Part shown: in pieces, positions 49,639-63,152 of the stretch
Position numbering within the stretch: position 1 is the first letter of the stretch
Layout: each line of letters opens with the position of its first letter
Origin: Euptelea pleiosperma
Lineage: Eukaryota; Streptophyta; Magnoliopsida; Ranunculales; Eupteleaceae
Length of the DNA stretch: 64,000 bases
NCBI GenBank assembly: GCA_035048495.1
Contig: JASUTR010000184.1
Coordinates: 124,001 to 188,000, forward strand
Direction of reading: 5' to 3'
The notes under the pieces: model-generated
Databases searched by the model: none
Told to the model about the DNA's origin: nothing
What the model saw: only the letters and a program-made list of their open reading frames with translations
Translations under genes and position numbers: made by a program

Positions 49639-51009
49639 TTCTAACACTTGAAACGTGTTGAAACAATTGTAATGGAAGAGATTGAGTCAAATTACGAGGT
49701 CCGGTTGCAAAAAAGTAACTAGTTATAGAATTAGGCTTGCAACACTCAAACTGAGTCCAATTAGAGACATTGTCACTCATACAGAGCAAACGAGTTCCGA
49801 CTTTCCCCAGTCTTGTTCTAAACTTCAAACATGTTCAAACAATTGTAATGGAAGAGATTGAGTCAAATTACGAGGTCCGGTTGCGAAAAAGTAACTAGTT
49901 ATAGACCTAAGCTTGTAACACTCAAATAGAGTCCAATTAGAGACATTGTCGCACAAACTGAGTAAACGATTTTTTACTGTCCCCAATCTTGTTCTAATAC
50001 TTCAAACGTGTTTAAACAATATTAATTGAAGAGATTGAGTCAAATTACAAGGTCCGCTTGTAAAAAAGTAACTAGTTATAGACCTAGGCCTATAACGCTC
50101 AAACTGAATCTAATGAGTGACAGTGTTGCACGAACAGAGCGAATGAGTTTCGACTCTCCCCAATCTCGTTCTAACACTTTAAACATGTTTAAACAATTGT
50201 AATGGAAGAGATTGATTAAAATTATGAGGTCCGTTTGCAAAAAAGTAACTTGTTATAGACCTAGGCCTGTAACACTCAAACTGAGTCCAAGGAGTGACAT
50301 TGTAGCACGAACAGAGCGAATGAGTTGTGACTCTCCCCAATCTTGTTCTAACACTTCAAACATGTTCAAACAATTGTAATAGAAGTGATGGAGTCAAATT
50401 ACGAGGTCCGGTTGTGAAAAAGTAACTTGTTATAGACCTAGGCCTGTAACACTCACACTGAGTCCAAGGAGTGACATTGTAGCACGAACAGAGCGAATGA
50501 GTTCTGACTCTCCCCAATCTTGTTCTAACACTTCAAACGTGTTCAAACAATATTAATTAAAGAGATTGAGTCAAATTACAAGGTCCGCTTGTGAAAAAGT
50601 AACTAGTTATAGACCTAAGCCTATAACGCTCAAACCGAATCTAATGAGTGACAGTGTTGCACGAACAGAGTGACTGAGTCCAAACAATTGTAATAAAAGT
50701 GATAGAGTCAAATTACGAGGTCCGGTTGTGAAAAAATAACTAGATATAGACCTAGGCCTGTAACACTCAAACTGAGTCCAAAGAGAGACATTGTCGCACG
50801 AACAGAGCAAATGAGTTCCGATTTTGCCCAATCTTGTTCTAACACTTCAAATGTGTTGAAACAATTGTAATGGATGAGCTTAAGTAAAATTACGAGGTCC
50901 GGTTGCAAAAAAGTAACTAGTTATAGACCTAAGCATGTTACACCTAAACTTAATCCAATTAGAGACATTGTCGCACGAACAAAGCAAACGAGTTTCGACT
51001 CCCCTCAAT
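49635..51009. repeat. Irregular satellite block right of the LINE (about 1375 bp)
   Basis: Monomers run A, B, C, D, a hybrid E/D (about 50342-50518), C2, a partial E, then F. The hybrid starts with the E mark AATAGAAGTGATGGAGTC and GGTTGTGAAAAAGTAACT, then changes near 50425 to D sequence (TGTTATAGACC, CTCACACTGAGTCCAAGGAG). At about 50679 the C2 monomer is cut and joined to CCAAACAATTGTAATAAAAG of an E monomer, so that D2 and the start of E are missing. This block explains part of the length difference between this HOR copy and the next. Confidence 0.75.
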
Positions 51010-54000
51010 CTTGTTCTAACACTTGAAATGTGTTGAAACAATTGTAATGGAAGATATTGAATCAAATTACGAGGTCCAGTTGCGAAAAAGTAACTAGTTA
51101 TAGAATTAGGCTTGCAACACTCAAACTGAGTCCAATTAGAGACATTGTCACTCATACAGAGCAAACGAGTTCTGACTTTCCCCAGTCTTGTTCTAATACT
51201 TTAAACATGTTCAAACAATTGTAAAGGAAGAGATTGAGTCCAATTACGAGGTTCGGTTGCGAAAAAGTAACTAGTTATAGACCTAAGCTTGTAACACTCA
51301 AATAGAGTGCAATTAGAGACATTGTCGCACGAACTGAGTAAATGATTTTTTACTGTCCGTAATCTTGTTCTAACACTTCAAACGGTTTTAAATAGTATTA
51401 AATGAAGATATTGAGTCAAATTACAAGGTCCGCTTGTAAAAAAGTAACTAGTTATAGACCTAGGCCTATAATGCTCAAACTGAATCTAATGGGTGACATT
51501 GTTGCACGAACAGAGCGAATGAGTTCCGAGTTTCCCCAGTCTTGTTCTAATACTTCAAACATGTTCAAACAATTGTAATGGAAGAGATTGAGTCCAATTA
51601 CGAGGTCTGTTTGCAAAAAGTAACTTGTTGTAGACCTAGGCCTGTAACACTCAAACTGAGTCAAATGATTGACATTGTTGCACAAACAGAGCGAATGAGC
51701 TCCGACTCTCATCAATCTTGTTCTAACTCTTCAAACATGTTCAAACAATTGTAATGGAAGAGATTGAGTCAAATTATGAGGTCCGATTGCGAAAAAGTAA
51801 CTAGTTATAGAACTAAGCTTGTAACACCTAAACTAAGTCGAATTAGAGACATTGTCGCACGAACAAAGCAAACGAGTTCCGACCCTTGCCAATCTTGGTT
51901 TAACACTTCAAACATTTTGAAACAATTTCAATGGAATAGATTGAGTCCAATTACGAGGTCCGGTTGTGAAAAGGTAACTAGTTATAGACCTAAGCTTGTA
52001 ACACCTAAACTAAGTCCAATTAGAGACATTGTCGTACAAGCAGAGCAAACAAGTTCCGATTCTCCCAAATCTTGTTCTAACACTGTAAACGTGTTGAAAC
52101 AATTGTAATGGAAGAGATTGAGTTAAATTACGAGGTCCGGTTGTGAAAAAGTAACTAGTTATTGACCTAGCCTTGTAACACTCAAACTAAGTCCACTGAG
52201 AGACATTGTCGCAAGAACAGAGAAAACGACTTCCGACTTTCCCTAGTCTTGTTCTAATACTTCAAATATGTTTAAACAATTGTAATGGAAGAGATTGAGT
52301 TCGATTACTAGGTCTAGTTGTGAAAAAGTAACTAGTTATTGTCCTAAGCTTGTAACACCTAAACTAATCCAATTAGAGACTTTGTCGCACGATAAGACCA
52401 AACGAGTTCCGATTCTCCTAAATATTCTTCTAACACTGCGAACGTGTTGAAACAATTGTAGTTGAAGAGATTGAGTCAAATTCTGAGGTCCGTTTGCTAA
52501 AAAGAAACTAGTTATAGACCTACGCCTGTAACACTCAAACTGAGTCCAATGAGTGACATTGTTTCACAAACAGAGTTAATGTGTTCCGACTCTCCCCAAT
52601 CTTGTTCTAACACTTCAAACATATTCAAACAATTGTAATAGAAGTGATGGAGTCAAATTACGAGTTCCGGTTGTTAAAAAGTAACTAGTTATAGACCTAG
52701 GCCTGTAACACTCAAACTGAGTCCAATGAGAGACATTGTCGAACGAACAGAGCAAATGAGTTCCAACTTTGCACAATCTTGTTCTAACAGTTCAAATGTG
52801 TTGAAACAATTGTAATGGAAGAGCTTAAATAAAATTACGAGGTCCAGTTGCAGAAAAGTAACTAGTTATGCACCTAGGCATGTTACACCTAAACTTAGTC
52901 CAATTAGAGACATTGTCGCACGAACAAAGCAAACGAGTTCCGACTCTCCTCAATCTTGTTCTAACACTTGAAACGTGTTGAAACAATTGTAATGGAACAG
53001 ATTGTGTCAAATTACAAGGTCCGGTTGCGAAAAAGTAACTAGTTATAGAATTAGGCTTGCAACACTCAAACTGAGTCCAATTAGAGACATTGTTACTCAT
53101 ACAGAGCAAAGGAGTTCCGACTTTCCCCAGTCTTGTCTAATACTTCAAACATATTCAAACAATTGTAATGGAAGAGATTGAGTCCAATTACGAGGTCCGG
53201 TTGCGAAAAAGTAACTAGTTATAGACCTAAGCTTGTAACACTCAAATAGAGTCCAATTACAGACATTGTCGCAAAAACTGAGTAAACGATTTTTTACTGT
53301 CCCCAATCTTGTTCTAACACTTCAAACGTGTTCAAACAATATTAATTGAAGAGATTGAGTCAAATTACAAGGTCCGCTTGTGAAAAAGTAACTAGTTATA
53401 GACCTAGGCCTATAACGCTCAAACCGAATCTCATGAGTGACAGTGTTGCACGAACAGATCGAATGAGTTCCGACTCACCCCAATCTCGTTCTAACACTTT
53501 AAACATGTTCAAACAATCGTAATGGAAGAGATTGAGTGAAATTACGAGGTCCGTTTGCAAAAAAATAACTTGTTATAGACCTAGGCCTGTAACACTCAAA
53601 CTGAGTCCAAGGAGTGACATTGTAGCACGAACAGAGCGAATTAGTTCTGACTCTCCCCAATCTTGTTCTCACACTTCAAACATGTTCAAACAATTGTAAT
53701 AGAAGTGATGGAGTCAAATTACGAGGTCCGGTTGTGAAAAAGTAATTAGATATAGACCTAGGCCTGTAACAGTCAAACTGAGTCTAATGAGAGACATTGT
53801 CGCACGAACAGAGCAAATGAGTTCCGATTTTGCCCAATCATGTTCTAACACTTCAAATGTGCTGAAACAATTGTAATGGATGAGCTTAAGTAAATTTACG
53901 AGGTCCGATCGTAGAAAAGTAACAAGTTATAGACCTAAGCATGTTACACATAAACTTAGTCCAATTAGAGACATTGTCGCACGAACAAAGCAAACGAGTT

Positions 54001-55077
54001 CCGACTCTCCTCGATCTTGTTCTAACACTTGAAACCTGTTGAAACAATTGTAATTGAAGAGATTGAGTAAAATTACGAGGTCCGGTTGCAAAAAAGTAAC
54101 TAGTTATAGAATTAGGCTTGCAAAACTCAACCTGTGTCCAATTATAGACATTGTCACTCATACAGAGCAAACGATTTCCGACTTTCCCTAGTCTTGTTCT
54201 AATACTTCAAACATGTTCAAACAATTGTAATGGAAGAGATTGAGTCCAATTACGAGGTCCGGTTGCGAAAAAGTAACTAGTTATAGACCTAAGCTTGTAA
54301 CACTCAAATAGAGTCCAATTAGAGACATTGTCGCACGAACTGAGTAAACGATTTTTTACGGTCCCCAATCTTATTCTAATACTTCAAACATGTTGAAACA
54401 ATATTAATTGGAGAGATTGAGTCAAATTACAAGGTCCGCTTGTGAAAAAGTAACTAGTTATAGACCTAGGTCTATAACTCTCAAACCGAATCTAATGAGT
54501 GACAGTGTTGCACGAACAGAGCGAATGAGTTCCGACTCTCCCCAATCTCGTTCTAACACTTTAAACATGTTTAAACAATTGTAATGGAAGAGATTGAGTG
54601 ATATTACGAGGTCCGTTTGCAAAAAAGTAACTTGTTATAGACCTAGGCCTGTAACACTCAAACTGAGTCCAAGGAGTGACATTGTAGCACGAACAGAGCA
54701 AATGAGTTCTGACTCTCCCCAATCTTGTTCTAACACTTCAAACATGTTAAAACAATTGTAATAGAAGTGATGGAGTCAAATTACGAGTTCCGGTTATGAA
54801 AAAGTAACTAGATATAGACGTAGGCCTGTAACACTCAAACTGAGTCCAATGAGAGACATTGTCGCACGAATAGAGCAAATGAGTTCCGATTTTGCCCAAT
54901 CTTGTTCTAACACTTCAAATGTTTTGAAACAATTGTAATGGATGAGCTTAAGTAAAATTACGAGGTCCGGTTGCAGAAAAGTAACTAGTTATAGACCTAA
55001 GCATGTTACACCTAAACTTAGTCCAATTAGAGACATTGTCGCACGAACAAAGCAAACGAGTTCCGACTCTCCTCAAT
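51010..55077. repeat. 4068-bp higher-order repeat (23-mer), copy 1
   Basis: Block order is an 11-mer, then two 6-mers, seen from the F marks at 50876, 52821 (variant GAGCTTAAATAAA), 53881 and 54944, which are spaced 1945, 1060 and 1063 bp. Diagnostic marks of the 11-mer include ACGGTTTTAAATAGTATT near 51382, GGTCTGTTTGCAAAAAGTAA near 51604 and GATAAGACCAAACG near 52391. 23 x 177 is 4071, close to the observed length. Confidence 0.88.
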
Positions 55078-58000
55078 CTTGTTCTAACACTTGAAATGTG
55101 TTGAAACAATTGTAATGGAAGAGATTGAGTCAAATTACGAGGTCCAGTTGCGAAAAAGTAACTAGTTATAGAATTAGGCTTGCAACACTCAAACTGAGTC
55201 CAATTAGAGACATTGTCACTCATACAGAGCAAACGAGTTCTGACTTTCCCCAGTCTTGTTCTAATACTTCAAACATGTTCAAACAATTGTAAAGGAAGAG
55301 ATTGAGTCCAATTACGAGGTTCGGTTGCGAAAAAGTAACTAGTTATAGACCTAAGCTTGTAACACTCAAATAGAGTGCAATTAGAGACATTGTCGCACGA
55401 ACTGAGTAAACGATTTTTTACTGTCCCTAGTCTTGTTCTAACACTTCAAACGGTTTTAAACAGTATTAAATGAAGATATTGAGTCAAATTACAAGGTCCA
55501 CTTGTGAAAAAGTAACTAGTTATAGACCTAGGCCTATAACGCTCAAACTGAATCTAATGAGTGACATTGTTGCACGAACAGAGCGAATGAGTTCCGACTC
55601 TCCCCAATCTCATTCTAATACTTCAAGCATGTTCAAACAATTGTAATGGAAGAGATTGAGCCAAATTACGATGTCTGTTTGTAAAAAGTAACTTGTTGTA
55701 GACCTAGGCCTGTAACACTCAAACTCAGTCAAATGATTGACATTGTTGCACAAACAGAGCGAATGAGCTCCGACTCTCACCAATCTTGTTCTAACTCTTC
55801 AAACATGTTCAAACAATTGTAATGGAAGAGATTGAGTCAAATTATGAGGTCCAATTGCGAAAAAGTAACTAGTTATAGAACTAAGCTTATAACACCTAAA
55901 CTAAGTCGAATTAGAGACATTGTCGCACGAACAAAGCAAACGAGTTCCGACTCTTGCCAGTCTTGTTTTAACACTTCAAACATTTTGAAACAATTTCAAT
56001 GGAATAGATTGAGTCCAATTACGAGGTCCGGTTGTGAAAAGGTAACTAGTTATAGACCTAAGCCTGTAACACCTAAACTAAGTCCAATTAGAGACATTGT
56101 CGTACAAGCAGAGCAAACGAGTTCCGATTCTCCCAAATCTTGTTCTAACACTGTAAACGTGTTGAAACAATTGTAATGGAAGAGATTGAGTCAAATTATG
56201 AGGTCCGGTTGTGAAAAAGTAACTAGTTATTGGCCTAGGCTTGTAACACTCAAACTAAGCCCACTGAGAGACATTGTCGCAAGAACAGAGAAAACGACTT
56301 CCGACTTTCCCTAGTCTTGTTCTAATACTTCAAATATGTTTAAGCAATTGTAATGGAAGAGATTGAGTTCGATTACTAGGTCTGGTTGTGAAAAAGTAAC
56401 TAGTTATAGTCCTAAGCTTGTAACACCTAAACTAATCCAATTAGAGACTTTGTCGCACGATAAGACCAAACGAGTTCCGATTCTCCCAAATTTTCTTCTA
56501 ACACTGCGAACGTGTTGAAACAATTGTAATTGAAGAGATTGAGTCAAATTCTGAGGTCCGTTTGCTAAAAAGAAACTAGTTATAGACCTACGCCTGTAAC
56601 ACTCAAACTGAGTCCAATGAGTGACATTGTTGCACAAACAGAGTGAATGTGTACCGACTCTCCCCAATCTTGTTCTAACACTTTAAACATGTTCAAACAA
56701 TCGTAATAGAAGTGATGGAGTCAAATTACGAGTTCCGGTTGTGAAAAAGCAACTAGTTATAGACATAGGCCTGTAACACTCAAACTGAGTCCAATGAGAG
56801 ACATTGTCGAACGAACAGAGCAAATGAGTTCCAACTTTGCACAATCTTGTTCTAACACTTCAAATGTGTTGAAACAATTGTAATGGAAGAGCTTAAATAA
56901 AATTACGAGGTCCAGTTGCAGAAAAGTAACTAGTTATGCACCTAGGCATGTTACACCTAAACTTAGTCCAATTAGAGACATTGTCGCACGAACAAAGCAA
57001 ACGAGTTCCGACTCTCCTCAATCTTCTTCTAACACTTGAAACGTGTTGAAACAATTGTAATGGAAGAGATTGAGTCAAATTACGAGGTCCGGTTGCGAAA
57101 AAGTAACTAGTTATAGAATTAGGCTTGCAACACTCAAACTGAGTCCAATTAGAGACATTGTCACTCATACAGAGCAAACGAGTTTCGACTTTCCCCAGTC
57201 TTGTTCTAATACTTCAAACATGTTCAAACAATTGTAATGGAAGAGATTGAGTCCAATTATGAGGTCCGGTTGCGAAAAAGTAACTAGTTATAGACCTAAG
57301 GTTGTAACACTCAAATAGAGTCCAATTAGAGACATTGTCGCAAAAACTGAGTAAACGATTTTTTACTGTCTCCAATCTTGTTCTAACACTTCAAACGTGT
57401 TCAAACAATATTAATCGAAGAGATTGAGTCAAATTACAAGGTCCGCTTGTGAAAAAGTAACTAGTTATAGACCTAGGCCTATAACGGTCAAACCGAATCT
57501 AATGAGTGACAGTGTTGCACGAACAGAGCGAATGAATTCCGACTCTCCCTAATCTCGTTCTAACACTTTAAATATGTTCAAACAATCGTAATGGAAGCGA
57601 TTGAGTGAAATTACGAGGTCCGTTTGCAAAAAAATAACTTGTTATAGACCTAGGCCTGTAACACTCTAACTGAGTCCAAGGAGTGACATTGTAGCACGAA
57701 CAGAGCGAATAAGTTCTGACTCTCCCCAATCTTGTTCTAACACTTCAAACATGTTCAAACAATTGTAATAGAAGTGATGGAGTCAAATTACGAGGTCCGG
57801 TTGTGAAAAAGTAATTAGATATAGACCTAGGCCTTTAACAGTCAAACTGAGTCTAATGAGAGACATTGTCGCACGAACAGAGCAAATGAGTTCCGATTTT
57901 GCCCAATCTTGTTCTAACACTTCAAATGTGTTGAAACAATTGTAATGGATGAGCTTAAGTAAAATTACGAGGTCCGATCGCAGAAAAGTAACAAGTTATA

Positions 58001-59146
58001 GACCTAAGCATGTTACACATAAACTTAGTCCAATTAGAGACATTGTCGCACGAACAAAGCAAACGAGTTCCGACTCTCCTCAATCTTGTTCTAACACTTG
58101 AAACGTGTTGAAACAATTGTAATGGAAGAGATTTAGTAAAATTACGAGGTCCGGTTGCAAAAAAGTAACTAGTTATAGAATTAGGCTTGCAACACTCAAA
58201 CTGTGTCCAATTATAGACATTGTCACTCATACAGAGCAAACGATTTCCGACTTTCCCCAGTCTTGTTCTAATACTTCAAACATGTTCAAACAATTGTAAT
58301 GGAAGAGATTGAGTCCAATTATGAGGTCCGGTTGCGAAAAAGTAACTAGTTATAGACCTAAGCTTGTAACACTCAAATAGAGTCCAATTAGAGACATTGT
58401 CGCACGAACTGAGTAAATGATTTTTTACGGTCCCCAATCTTGTTCTAATACTTCAAACGTGTTGAAACAATATTAATTGAAGAGATTGAGTCAAATTACA
58501 AGGTCCGCTTGTGAAAAAGTAACTAGTTATAGACCTAGGTCTATAACTCTCAAACCGAATCTAATGAGTGACAGTGTTGCACGAACAGAGCGAATGAGTT
58601 CCGACTCTCCCCAATCTCGTTCTAACACTTTAAACATGTTTAAACAATTGTAATGGAGGAGATTGAGTGAAATTACGAGGTCCGTTTGCAAAAAAGTAAC
58701 TTGTTATAGACCTAGGCCTGTAACACTCAAACTGAGTCCAAGGAGTGACATTGTCGCACGAACAGAGCGAATGAGTTCTGACTCTCCCCAATCTTGTTCT
58801 AACACTTCAAACATGTTAAAACAATTGTAATAGAAGTGATGGAGTCAAATTACGAGTTCCGGTTGTGAAAAAGTAACTAGATATAGACCTAGGCCTGTAA
58901 CACTCAAACTGAGTCCAATGAGAGACATTGTCGCACGAACAGAGCAAATGAGTTCCGATTTTGCCCAATCTTGTTCTAACACTTCAAATGTGTTGAAACA
59001 ATTGTAATGGATGAGCTTAAGTAAAATTACGAGGTCCGGTTGCAGAAAAGTAACTAGTTATAGACCTAAGCATGTTACACCTAAACTTAGTCCAATTAGA
59101 GACATTGTCGCACGAACAAAGCAAACGAGTTCCGACTCTCCTCAAT
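55078..59146. repeat. 4069-bp higher-order repeat (23-mer), copy 2
   Basis: Colinear with the previous copy at an offset of 4068, with more scattered substitutions than the 6080-bp units show. F marks lie at 56889 (variant), about 57951 and 59012. Local differences include ATGTCTGTTTGTAAAAAG near 55671. Confidence 0.88.
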
Positions 59147-62100
59147 CTTGTTCTAACACTTGAAATGTGTTGAAACAATTGTAATGGAAAAGATTGAGTC
59201 AAATTACGAGGTCCAGTTGCGAAAAAGTAACTAATTATAGAATTAGGCTTGCAACACTCAAACTGAGTCCAATTAGAGACATTGTCACTCATACAGAGCA
59301 AACGAGTTCTAACTTTCCCCAGTCTTGTTCTAATACTTCAAACATGTTCAAAGTGAGTAAACGATTGTAACACTCAAATAGAGTCCAATTAGAGACATTG
59401 TCGCACGAACTGAGTAAATGATTTTTTACTGTCCCCAATCTTGTTCTAACACTTAAAACGGTTTTAAACAGTATTAAATGAAGATATTTAGTCAAATTAC
59501 AAGCTCTGCTTGTGAAAAAGTAACTAGTTATAGACATAGGCCTATAACGCTCAAACTGAATCTAATGAGTGACATTGTTGCACGAACAGAGCGAATGAGT
59601 TCCGACTCTCCCCAATCTCATTCTAACACTTCAATCATGTTCAAACAATTATAATGGAAGAGATTGAGTCAAATTACGAGGTCTGTTTGCAAAAAGTAAC
59701 TTGTTGTAGACCTAGGCCTGTAACACTCAAACTGAGTCAAATGATTGACATTGTTGCACAAACAGAGCGAATGAGCTCCGACTCTCATCAATCTTGTTCT
59801 AACTCTTCAAACATGTTCAAACAATTGTAATGGAAGAGATTGAGTCAAATTATGAGGTCCGATTGCGAAAAAGTAACTAGTTATAGAACTAAGCTTGTAA
59901 CACCTAAACTAAGTCGAATTAGAGACATTGTCGCACGAACAAAGCAAACGAGTTCCGACCCTTGCCAATCTTGGTTTAACACTTCAAACATTTTGAAACA
60001 ATTTCAATGGAATAGATTGAGTCCAATTACGAGGTCCGGTTGTGAAAAGGTAACTAGTTATAGACCTAAGCTTGTAACACCTAAACTAAGTCCAATTAGA
60101 GACATTGTCGTACAAGCAGAGCAAACGAGTTCCGATTCTCCCAAATCTTGTTCTAACACTGTAAACGTGTTGAAACAATTGTAATGGAAGAGATTGAGTT
60201 AAATTACGAGGTCCGGTTGTGAAAAAGTAACTAGTTATTGACCTAGCCTTGTAACACTCAAACTAAGTCCACTGAGAGCCATTGTCGTAAGAACAGAGAA
60301 AACGACCTCCGACTTTCCCTAGTCTTGTTCTAATACTTCAAATATGTTTAAACAATTGTAATGGAAGAGATTGAGTTCGATTACTAGGTCTAGTTGTGAA
60401 AAAGTAACTAGTTATTGTCCTAAGCTTGTAACACCTAAACTAATCCAATTAGAGACTTTGTCGCACGATAAGACCAAACGAGTTCCGATTCTCCTAAATA
60501 TTCTTCTAACACTGCGAACGTGTTGAAACAATTGTAATTGAAGAGATTGAGTCAAATTCTGAGGTCCATTTGCTAAAAAGAAACTAGTTATAGACCTACG
60601 CCTGTAATACTCAAACTGAGTCCAATGAGTGACATTGTTGCACAAACAGAGTGATTGTGTTCCGACTCTCCCCAATCTTGTTCTAACACTTCAAAAATGT
60701 TCAAACAATTGTAATAGAAGTGATGGAGTCAAATTACGAGTTCCGGTTGTGAAAAAGCAACTAGTTATAGACATAGGCCTGTAACACTCAAATTGAGTCC
60801 AATGAGAGACATTGTCGAACGAACAGAGCAAATGAGTTCCAACTTTGCACAATCTTGTTCTAACAGTTCAAATGTGTTGAAACAATTGTAATGGAAGAGC
60901 TTAAATAAAATTACGAGGTCCAGTTGCAGAAAAGTAACTAGTTATGCACCTAGGCATGTTACACCTAAACTTAGTCCAATTAGAGACATTGTCGCACGAA
61001 CAAAGCAAACGAGTTCCGACTCTCCTCAATCTTGTTCTAACACTTCAAACGTGTTGAAACAATTGTAATGGAAGAGATTGAGTCAAATTACGAGGTCCGG
61101 TTGCGAAAAAGTAACTAGTTATAGAATTAGGCTTGCAACACTCAAACTGAGTCCAATTAGAGACATTGTCACTAATATAGAGCAAACGAGTTCCGACTTT
61201 CCCCAGTCTTGTTCTAATACTTCAAACATGTTCAAACAATTGTAATGGAAGAGATTGAGTCCAATTACGAGGTCCGGTTGCAAAAAAGTAACTAGTTATA
61301 GACCTAAGCTTGTAACACTCAAATAGAGTCCAATTACAGACATTGTCGCAAAAACTAAGTAAACGATTTTTTACTGTCCCCAATCTTGTTCTAACACTTC
61401 AAACGTGTTCAAACAATATTAATTGAAGAGATTGAGTCAAATTACAAGGTCCGCTTGTGAAAAAGTAACTAGTTATAGACCTAGGCCTATAACGCTCAAA
61501 TCAAATCTCATGAGTGACAGTGTTGCACGAACAGAGCGAATGAGTTCCGACTCACCCCAATCTCGTTCTAACACTTTAAACATGTTCAAACAATCGTAAT
61601 GGAAGAGATTGACTGAAATTACGAGGTCCGTTTGCAAAAAAATAACTTGTTATAGACCTAGGCCTGTAACACTCAAACTGAGTCCAAGGAATGACATTGT
61701 AGCACGAACAGAGCGAATGAGTTCTGACTCTCCCCAATCTTGTTCTCACACTTCAAACATGTTCAAACAATTGTAATAGAAGTGATGGAGTCAAATTACG
61801 AGGTCCGGTTGTGAAAAAGTAATTAGATATAGACCTAGGCCTGTAACAGTCAAACTGAGTCTAATGAGAGACATTGTCGCACGAACAGAGCAAATGAGTT
61901 CCGATTTTGCCCAATCATGTTCTAAGACTTTAAATGTGTTGAAACAATTGTAATGGATGAGCTTAAGTAAAATTACGAGGTCCGATCGCAGAAAAGTAAC
62001 AAGTTATAGACCTAAGCATGTTACACATAAACTTAGTCCAATTAGAGACATTGTCGCATGAACAAAGCAAACGAGGTCCGACTCTCCTCGATCTTGTTCT

Positions 62101-63152
62101 AACACTTGAAACCTGTTGAAACAATTATAATGGAAGAGATTGAGTCAAATTACGAGGTTCGGTTGCAAAAAGTAACTAGTTATAGAATTAGGCTTGCAAC
62201 ACTCAACCTGTGTCCAATTATAGACATTGTCACTCATACAGAGCAAACGATTTCCGACTTTCCCCAGTCTTGTTCTAATACTTCAAACATGTTCAAAAAA
62301 TTGTAATGGAAGAGATTGAGTCCAATTACAAGTTCCGGTTGCGAAAAGGTAACTAGTTATAGACCTAAGCTTGTAACACTCAAATAGAGTCCAATTAGAG
62401 ACATTGTCGCACGAACTGAGTAAATGATTTTTTACGGTCCCCAATCTTGTTCTAATACTTCAAACGTGTTGAAACAATATTAATTGAAGACATTGAGTCA
62501 AATTACAAGGTCCGCTTGTGAAAAAGTAACTAGTTATAGACCTAGGTCTATAACTCTCAAACCGAATCTAATGAGTGACAGTGTTGCACGAACAGAGCGA
62601 ATGAGTTCCGACTCTCCCAATCTCGTTCTAACACTTTAAACATGTTTAAACAATTGTAATGGAAGAGATTCAGTGAAATTACGAGGTCCGTTTGCAAAAA
62701 AGTAACTTGTTAAAGACCTAGGCCTGTAACACTCAAACTGAGTCCAAGGAGTGACATTGTAGCACGAACAGAGCGAATGAGTTCTAACTCTCCTCAATCT
62801 TGTTCTAACACTTCAAACATGTTCAAACAATTGTAATAGAAGTGATGGAGTCAAATTACGAGTTCCGGTTATGAAAAAGTAACTAGATATAGACCTAGGC
62901 CTGTAACACTCAAACTGAGTCCAATGAGAGACATTATCGCACGAACAGAGCAAATGAGTTCCGATTTTGCCCAATCTTGTTCTAACAATTCAAATGTGTT
63001 GAAACAATTGTAATGGATTAGCTTAAGTAAAATTACGAGGTCCGGTTGCAGAAAAGTAACTAGTTATAGACCTAAGCATGTTACACCTAAACTTAGTCCA
63101 ATTAGAGACATTGTCGCACGAACAAAGCAAACGAGTTCCGACTCTCCTCAAT
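59147..63152. repeat. 4006-bp higher-order repeat (23-mer), copy 3 with a deletion
   Basis: Same 11-6-6 order. It is about 60 bp shorter because a B monomer near 59353 has lost 74 bp and gained 13 bp. Its marks GACCCTTGCCAATCTTGG (near 59957) match copy 1 (near 51881) and not copy 2 (GACTCTTGCCAGTCTTG, near 55948), so homogenisation between copies is not simply by adjacency. Confidence 0.86.
59353..59366. repeat. Deletion with templated filler in a B monomer
   Basis: After ATGTTCAAA, the normal 74 bases (compare 55280-55353) are replaced by GTGAGTAAACGAT, and then TGTAACACTC resumes. TGAGTAAACGATT is found in the distal part of ordinary B monomers (for example 54341-54353), so the inserted bases look copied from nearby or sister satellite sequence during repair. 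Confidence 0.75.

Noticed and set aside
41561..60184. Plus-strand 114-codon frames at 41561, 51764, 55832 and 59840 as a conserved small protein
   Set aside because: They start at TTG and span G and H satellite monomers. Their conservation is that of the 4-kb repeat itself, and substitutions look unconstrained.
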